A DNA stretch of 5,413 nt from Actinomycetes bacterium. GTDB lineage: Bacteria; Actinomycetota; Acidimicrobiia; Acidimicrobiales; RAAP-2. Position 1 is the first letter of the stretch, and the number at the start of each line of letters is the position of its first letter. The translations under genes were made by a program, and so were the position numbers. The notes below the pieces were generated by a model. The model saw only the letters and a list, made by a program, of their open reading frames with translations, did not search any database and had not been told where the DNA came from. Below are positions 1 through 3,650 of the stretch, one piece after another. The DNA is taken from NCBI GenBank assembly GCA_021826655.1, contig JAKAZC010000203.1:1-5413 (forward strand). The letters run 5' to 3'.

Positions 1-372
1 GACCGGCTTGGTGCGCAGCACCGTCTCGCCGTCGAGTTCGATCATGAGCCGGAGCACCCCGTGGGTGGAGGGGTGCTGCGGGCCCATGTTGACGATCATG
101 GTCTCGTCGTCGGTCTGCTCGATGTCGATGTCGTCGGCGTTGACCACCACGCCCTCGGGCAGGCGCAGGACGGCCCCGGCCTCGCGGCGCAGTTCGTCGG
201 GTGTCGTCTGGGTGCGCGGGAAGAGCTCCTGTGCGCCCTCGGACGTCTCGACCACCAGGCCGTCCGGGGTCCCCGTGGCGGAGGGCTGGTCGTACCGCCC
301 ACCGGACACCGGGTCCGGGAGGTCGGTGTCGGGGTGCGGCACGCCGTCGGCGGTCGGGGCGACGTCGGTCAT
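1..372 (-). CDS. nuoD: NADH-quinone oxidoreductase subunit D (49 kDa subunit), N-terminal part only
   Basis: NuoD belongs to the peripheral arm of complex I and, with NuoB, forms the quinone-binding pocket next to iron-sulfur cluster N2. The visible 124 codons contain the family hallmark [14 protein letters not shown] at residues 96-109, followed by a stretch ending RTKPV at the window edge. The ATG at 372-370 overlaps the nuoC stop as ATGA, which supports this start and suggests translational coupling; a weak GGGG lies just upstream. The hallmark normally lies close to the N-terminus, but here about 95 residues precede it. The first 60 or so are acidic, Pro/Gly/Thr-rich and low in complexity, so a shorter protein from a later start cannot be fully excluded. 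The rest of the gene, including the quinone-site residues, lies beyond the left edge. Identity is certain; the exact start is likely. Confidence 0.95.
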   Translation of the reverse strand, partial: MTDVAPTADGVPHPDTDLPDPVSGGRYDQPSATGTPDGLVVETSEGAQELFPRTQTTPDELRREAGAVLRLPEGVVVNADDIDIEQTDDETMIVNMGPQHPSTHGVLRLMIELDGETVLRTKPV

Positions 373-896
373 CGTGGCCCCGGCGCGCCCTTGAATTGCA
401 CCGGCACGCGGCCCACCCCGTAGTCCTTGCGCAGCGGGTGGCCCTCCCAGTCCTCGGGCAGGAGGATCCGGGTCATGTCCGGATGACCGGTGAAGACGAT
501 GCCGAACAGATCGTAGGCCTCGCGCTCCATGGCCTCGGTCCCCGGGTACAGGTCGAAGAGCGTCGGCACCTCGGCGTCGTCGGCCGGGACCTGGACGCGC
601 ACGCGGACGCGGCGGACCTGGCTGAGGGAGAGGAGGTTGACCACGACCTCGAAACGCTCCGGCGTCACCCCGGCGGGCAGGGTGCGGCCCGGGTGGGAGA
701 GGTAGTCCACGGCGCACAGGTCGGCGCACAGTTCGAAGCCCTCGGCGCGCATGGCGGCCACGACGTCCACGTACTGCTCGCGGGTCGGGAAGCGCACCTC
801 GGGCGCCGCACCGAGGCGCCGACGGGCGGACGAGCCGCCCGACTGGGCGTGCGCGGACGCGTCGGTTGCGGTGTCCCCGCCGGAGGTGGTCGTCAC
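369..896 (-). CDS. nuoC: NADH-quinone oxidoreductase subunit C (30 kDa subunit)
   Basis: NuoC is a structural subunit of the hydrophilic arm of complex I; it packs against NuoD and NuoB and carries no cofactor. The 175-residue product has the 30 kDa signature at residues 124-160: [17 protein letters not shown], then [17 protein letters not shown]. It ends [12 protein letters not shown]. The central part (about 36-120) fits the alpha/beta fold, including [12 protein letters not shown] and the basic-hydrophobic strand RRVRVRVQV. The first 30 residues are a Ser/Gly/Ala-rich tail unlike the family core. The start is GTG at 896-894, overlapping the nuoB stop as GTGA, with a GGTGAG a few bases upstream inside nuoB. 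The stop overlaps the nuoD start. NuoC and NuoD are separate here, unlike the fused NuoCD of Escherichia coli. Confidence 0.96.
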   Translation of the reverse strand: MTTTSGGDTATDASAHAQSGGSSARRRLGAAPEVRFPTREQYVDVVAAMRAEGFELCADLCAVDYLSHPGRTLPAGVTPERFEVVVNLLSLSQVRRVRVRVQVPADDAEVPTLFDLYPGTEAMEREAYDLFGIVFTGHPDMTRILLPEDWEGHPLRKDYGVGRVPVQFKGAPGPR

Positions 897-1555
897 AGTG
901 GCTCACCCACGCTGCGGGCGATGATCGGATTGCGCCTGGGCGTGCCCAGGTGGACGGCGTCCGGCCGGTCCGGGGTCCAGCCGGTGGCCGGGTCCCCGTC
1001 CGGCTCGAGGGCGTCGTCGGTGTCGCCCCCCTGGTCGGAGGCGAGGCCCGCGGTGTCGGGCCGGCCGCCGAGGTCGAGCGCGCGCCGGCGGGTGATGTCG
1101 TCCGTCCGCACCTTCTCGTGCAGCGTCAGGATGGCGTGCATCAACGTCTCGGGCGTCGGGGGGCAACCCGGCGCGTAGACGTCGACCGGGACGATCTGGT
1201 CCACGCCCTGGACGATGGCGTAGTTGTTGAACATCCCGCCGGAACTGGCACAGACGCCCATCGACAGGACCCACTTGGGCTCCATCATCTGGTCGTAGAC
1301 CTGGCGGAGCACCGGGGCCATCTTCTGGGAGACCCGTCCGGCCACGATCATCAGGTCCGCCTGGCGGGGGGACGCCCGGAAGACCTCCATGCCGAAGCGG
1401 GCCAGGTCGAAGTCGGCGGCACCGACCGACATCATCTCGATGGCGCAGCAGGCCAGTCCGAACGTCGCCGGCCACATCGAGTAGGTCCTCGCCCACTTGA
1501 CCAGATCCTCGAGCCTGCCGGTCAGGAAGTTGTGCTGGAGGTCCTCGAGTCCCAT
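893..1555 (-). CDS. nuoB: NADH-quinone oxidoreductase subunit B (20 kDa, cluster N2 subunit)
   Basis: NuoB (PSST subunit) holds the [4Fe-4S] cluster N2, the last iron-sulfur centre before quinone. The four expected cysteine ligands are visible: the adjacent pair Cys36-Cys37 in [10 protein letters not shown], Cys102 in [14 protein letters not shown], and Cys131 in [10 protein letters not shown]. The family core covers about residues 10-150 ([17 protein letters not shown] through LHEKVR). About 65 further residues follow: acidic and Pro/Gly-rich, ending in a basic patch [17 protein letters not shown]. This tail is not part of the conserved core and is the least typical part of the protein. The ATG at 1555-1553 has a canonical GGAGG six bases upstream. 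nuoA ends 15 bp upstream, and the stop overlaps the nuoC start, so the gene sits inside one operon. Confidence 0.97.
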   Translation of the reverse strand: MGLEDLQHNFLTGRLEDLVKWARTYSMWPATFGLACCAIEMMSVGAADFDLARFGMEVFRASPRQADLMIVAGRVSQKMAPVLRQVYDQMMEPKWVLSMGVCASSGGMFNNYAIVQGVDQIVPVDVYAPGCPPTPETLMHAILTLHEKVRTDDITRRRALDLGGRPDTAGLASDQGGDTDDALEPDGDPATGWTPDRPDAVHLGTPRRNPIIARSVGEPL

Positions 1556-1559
1556 CGGT

Positions 1560-1568
1560 CCCCTCCCC
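1560..1568 (-). promoter_or_regulatory. Ribosome binding site of nuoB
   Basis: On the minus strand the short nuoA-nuoB gap reads GGGGAGGGG, with its GGAGG core (1566-1562) six bases before the nuoB ATG. This is a strong, well-spaced Shine-Dalgarno sequence. It matters because it shows that the organism uses canonical ribosome binding sites within this operon, whereas the first gene, nuoA, has none. Confidence 0.75.
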
Positions 1569-1570
1569 GA

Positions 1571-2062
1571 TCAGGCGGCGCGGCCGGGGCCGGCCGGAGC
1601 GGTGGTGGGCGCCGTGGACCCGGAGCGCCCCGGGGCGGGGGTCCCGATCCGGGCGACGGTCGAGTCCGAGGTGCGCGAGGGCATGCCGCCGGCCAGACGC
1701 TTCGACGGGCCCCAGCTGAGGGCGCCGTTGCCGACCAGGTACAGGAGGGAGACGAAGACGACGGCGGCGAACACGACCACCTCGATCAACCCGAACGAAC
1801 GCAGCTGCCGGAAGATGACTGCCCACGGATAGAGGAACACCACCTCGATGTCGAAGATGATGAAGATCATCGCCACCAGGTAGAAGCGGACCGGAAACCG
1901 GGTCGGCGGGTCGATGCCGGGCACGATCCCGCACTCGTAGGGCGCGATCTTGGCCGCCGTGGGGCGCTTCTTCGGTGCCAGGAGGGCAGACGCGAGGAAC
2001 GACACCGACGCGAACAGGAACCCCAGGATGATCAGGATGAGGATCGGAAGGTAGTCGGCCAC
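1571..2062 (-). CDS. nuoA: NADH-quinone oxidoreductase subunit A
   Basis: NuoA is a small membrane subunit of complex I at the junction of the membrane and peripheral arms, near the quinone channel. The 163-residue product has three predicted transmembrane helices, at about 5-28, 60-83 and 91-111. It shows the family motif PYECG (41-45) on the loop after helix 1 and the acidic membrane motif FDIEVVFLYPWA (70-81) in helix 2. The family core ends near residue 120. The last 43 residues are a Ser/Thr/Pro/Ala-rich tail absent from typical NuoA of about 120-150 residues. The start is forced: an in-frame TAA lies at 2077-2075 and the next in-frame ATG or GTG falls inside helix 1, so GTG at 2062-2060 must be used. 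No Shine-Dalgarno sequence precedes it. This is the first gene of the operon. Confidence 0.96.
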   Translation of the reverse strand: MADYLPILILIILGFLFASVSFLASALLAPKKRPTAAKIAPYECGIVPGIDPPTRFPVRFYLVAMIFIIFDIEVVFLYPWAVIFRQLRSFGLIEVVVFAAVVFVSLLYLVGNGALSWGPSKRLAGGMPSRTSDSTVARIGTPAPGRSGSTAPTTAPAGPGRAA

Positions 2063-2070
2063 GGCACGTG

Positions 2071-2077
2071 ATTTTTA
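2071..2077 (-). promoter_or_regulatory. Probable -10 element of the nuo operon promoter
   Basis: Minus-strand TAAAAAT is an isolated AT-rich island in very GC-rich surroundings. TGG directly before it could act as an extended -10. Eight bases separate it from the nuoA GTG, so transcription starting at the usual distance would begin at or within a few bases of the start codon. No convincing -35 is seen; TGCTTT at 2100-2095 has a 17-base spacer but matches poorly. The match to TATAAT is partial (4 of 6 in either register), so the call rests mainly on position and base composition. Confidence 0.5.
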
Positions 2078-2142
2078 CCACGCGCCCTTCCGACAAAGCA
2101 CATCCGGCCACCGCGCACGGATCCGGTCCCACCCGCCCCGCG

Positions 2143-2155
2143 ACCGGGTCCCGGT
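2143..2155. promoter_or_regulatory. Short perfect palindrome in the divergent intergenic region (possible operator)
   Basis: ACCGGG-T-CCCGGT is a perfect inverted repeat with 6-bp arms and one central base. It ends about 37 bases before the putative transcription start at 2192, where a regulator could overlap the -35 region of the reductase gene. In DNA this rich in G and C, short palindromes also arise by chance, so a binding role is only a possibility. Confidence 0.2.
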
Positions 2156-2179
2156 GTGCCGACGGCCGCCCGTGCCCCC

Positions 2180-2185
2180 TAGCAT
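2180..2185 (+). promoter_or_regulatory. Probable -10 element (TAGCAT) of a leaderless promoter
   Basis: TAGCAT fits the TANNNT -10 pattern common in actinobacterial promoters. Six bases separate it from the GTG at 2192, so the usual start distance places the transcript 5' end on the first base of the start codon. No purine-rich Shine-Dalgarno sequence is present between 2165 and 2191. Its first three bases, TAG, are in frame with the gene and close the ORF upstream. No good -35 hexamer is seen around 2155-2163. Confidence 0.6.
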
Positions 2186-2191
2186 TGGCGT

Positions 2192-3538
2192 GTGAGCGCA
2201 GCGTCCCCAGGAACACCCGTCCCCCCGGTCCCCGGTGACCCGCCCGCCGGACCCGGGGCCGGGCACGTCCACGACGTCCTGGTCGTGGGGGGCGGCCCGT
2301 CGGGCTCGTCCTGCGCCTACTGGCTGGCCGAGGCTGGCTGGGACGTCGCCCTGGTGGAGAAGAAGGAGTTCCCCCGGGCCAAGACGTGCGGCGACGGACT
2401 GACGCCCCGGTCGGTCCGCCAGCTCGCCGACATGGGCGTCGAGGGTTCGCTGACCGGCGCCCATCGCTACGGCGGACTGCGCGCCCACGCCTTCGGTCAG
2501 GTGCTCGACCTGCCCTGGCCCGAACACCCCTCGTTCCCCCCCTACGGCTACGTCATCACCCGCCACGACCTCGACGCCCTGGTCAACGAACGGGCGTCCA
2601 AGGCCGGTGCCACCGTGTGGCAGGGAACCGAGGCGTTGGAGCCGATCGTGGACGACTCGGTGGCGCCGGCCGGCGGCACCGGACTGCCGTCGTGCGTCGG
2701 CGCCGTGGTTCGGGAGAAGGCCGGCGGGCGGGTCCGCGAGATCCGTGCCCGCTACGTGGTCGTGGCCGACGGTGCCAATTCGCGGTTCGGGCGTGCGCTC
2801 GGGACCGGCCGGGACCGCAGTCAGCCCATGGGCATGGCCCTACGGGGGTACTACGCCTCGCCCGGGCACGATCAACCGTTCATCGAGTCCCACCTCGACA
2901 TCCGCGACGGTGAGGGCAGCGTGGTGCCCGGCTACGGATGGATCTTCCCCCTCGGCGACGGCCGGGTGAACGTCGGCGTCGGCCTCCTGTCGACCGATCG
3001 GCGGTGGAAGGGGGTGAACACGGGCACCCTGATGCAGCACTTCGTTGCCTGGGCCCCGAAGGAGTGGGAGCTCTCGCCCGCCACAGCCCTGGGTCCGGCG
3101 ACCGGCGGCAAGCTCCCGATGGGACTCGCGGTCGGCCCGCGGGTCGGCGCCACCACCCTCGTCGTGGGTGACGCGGCCGGCGTCATCAACCCGTTCAACG
3201 GCGAGGGCATCGCCTACGGCTACGAGACCGGTCGGCTGGCCGCGGCGTCGCTCGGCGAGGCCCTCTCCGGCGACGGTGTCGCCGCCCTCCTCCGCTACGA
3301 GGACCGGCTCGAGGAGGCCTACGGCCTGTACTTCCGGGTGGCCCGTGCCTTCATCCGGGTGATCGCCCGTCCCGAGCTCATGCGACTGTGCGTCGGGACC
3401 GGCATGCGGTCCGGGACGCTGATGTCCTGGATCCTGCGGATCATGTCCAACCTGGTCCGCCCCGACGAGATCGGCCCGGCCGAGGCCGCGTACCGGGCGC
3501 TCGCACTGATCGCCCGCATGGCCCCCGAAGGCGCCTGA
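2192..3538 (+). CDS. Geranylgeranyl reductase family FAD-dependent oxidoreductase (probable menaquinone side-chain reductase, MenJ-like)
   Basis: A 448-residue flavoprotein expected to saturate one or more isoprene double bonds of a prenyl chain. Motifs appear in family order: the FAD-binding Rossmann motif VVGGGPSGSS (31-40), CGDGLTPRSV (66-75) with the conserved Cys of the family, VVADGANSRFGR (190-201), GYGWIFPLGDGRVNVGVG (247-264), and the second FAD motif GDAAGVINPFNGEGIAYGYE (327-346). As I recall it, mycobacterial MenJ (Rv0561c), which reduces the menaquinone tail, has closely similar CGDGLTPR, PGYGWIFPLG and NGEGI segments. The C-terminal helical part, about 380-425, ends MSNLVRPDE, again MenJ-like. 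A Pro/Gly/Ala-rich extension of about 27 residues precedes the fold. The GTG start is forced by the in-frame TAG at 2180 and the lack of another usable start before the FAD motif. It is divergent from nuoA, consistent with a role in making the complex I quinone. The alternative is a lipid-chain or chlorophyll-type geranylgeranyl substrate. Confidence 0.93.
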   Translation: MSAASPGTPVPPVPGDPPAGPGAGHVHDVLVVGGGPSGSSCAYWLAEAGWDVALVEKKEFPRAKTCGDGLTPRSVRQLADMGVEGSLTGAHRYGGLRAHAFGQVLDLPWPEHPSFPPYGYVITRHDLDALVNERASKAGATVWQGTEALEPIVDDSVAPAGGTGLPSCVGAVVREKAGGRVREIRARYVVVADGANSRFGRALGTGRDRSQPMGMALRGYYASPGHDQPFIESHLDIRDGEGSVVPGYGWIFPLGDGRVNVGVGLLSTDRRWKGVNTGTLMQHFVAWAPKEWELSPATALGPATGGKLPMGLAVGPRVGATTLVVGDAAGVINPFNGEGIAYGYETGRLAAASLGEALSGDGVAALLRYEDRLEEAYGLYFRVARAFIRVIARPELMRLCVGTGMRSGTLMSWILRIMSNLVRPDEIGPAEAAYRALALIARMAPEGA

Positions 3539-3623
3539 CCCCTCGGGCCCGTCCGCCGGCCACCGACGACCGGTGCGTGGCGGTCGGCCGCCGGCCGGGG
3601 AGGACGGCGGGTGGCGGCGGGGT

Positions 3624-3650
3624 CGGTCCGGCGCACCCCGTGCCGGACCG
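3624..3650. terminator. GC-rich hairpin between convergent genes, likely bidirectional terminator
   Basis: The stretch from CGGTCCGGC to GCCGGACCG folds into an 11-bp stem (one G-T pair) with a five-base loop. It lies in the 112-bp convergent gap and touches the stop codon (TAG at 3653-3651) of the minus-strand gene. No T-run follows on either strand, so it is not a classical intrinsic terminator, though strong stems without a T-run are often found at gene ends in high-GC actinobacteria. A weaker structure (GACCG/CGGTC, 3568-3572 with 3581-3585) lies nearer the reductase stop. Confidence 0.5.

Noticed and set aside
369..896. NuoC and NuoD as one fused NuoCD protein
   Set aside because: nuoC ends with TGA and nuoD starts with ATG in an ATGA overlap in a different frame, so they are two proteins.
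201..2071. Long plus-strand ORFs antisense to the nuo genes (201-1178, 866-2071)
   Set aside because: Their products are His/Arg/Gly-rich and lack any recognisable motif. The opposite strand carries unmistakable NuoA, NuoB, NuoC and NuoD signatures.
903..2216. A 437-residue minus-strand ORF overlapping nuoA and nuoB
   Set aside because: It is Arg/Pro/Gly-rich without motifs, in a frame other than the two clearly real Nuo genes it overlaps. Long open frames of this kind are normal by-products of high-GC codon use.
3551..3600. A second terminator close to the reductase stop codon
   Set aside because: Only short, imperfect pairings (five bp at best, GACCG/CGGTC) are found in a region of repeated CCGGCC-type words. 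They are too weak to call separately from the 3624-3650 hairpin.
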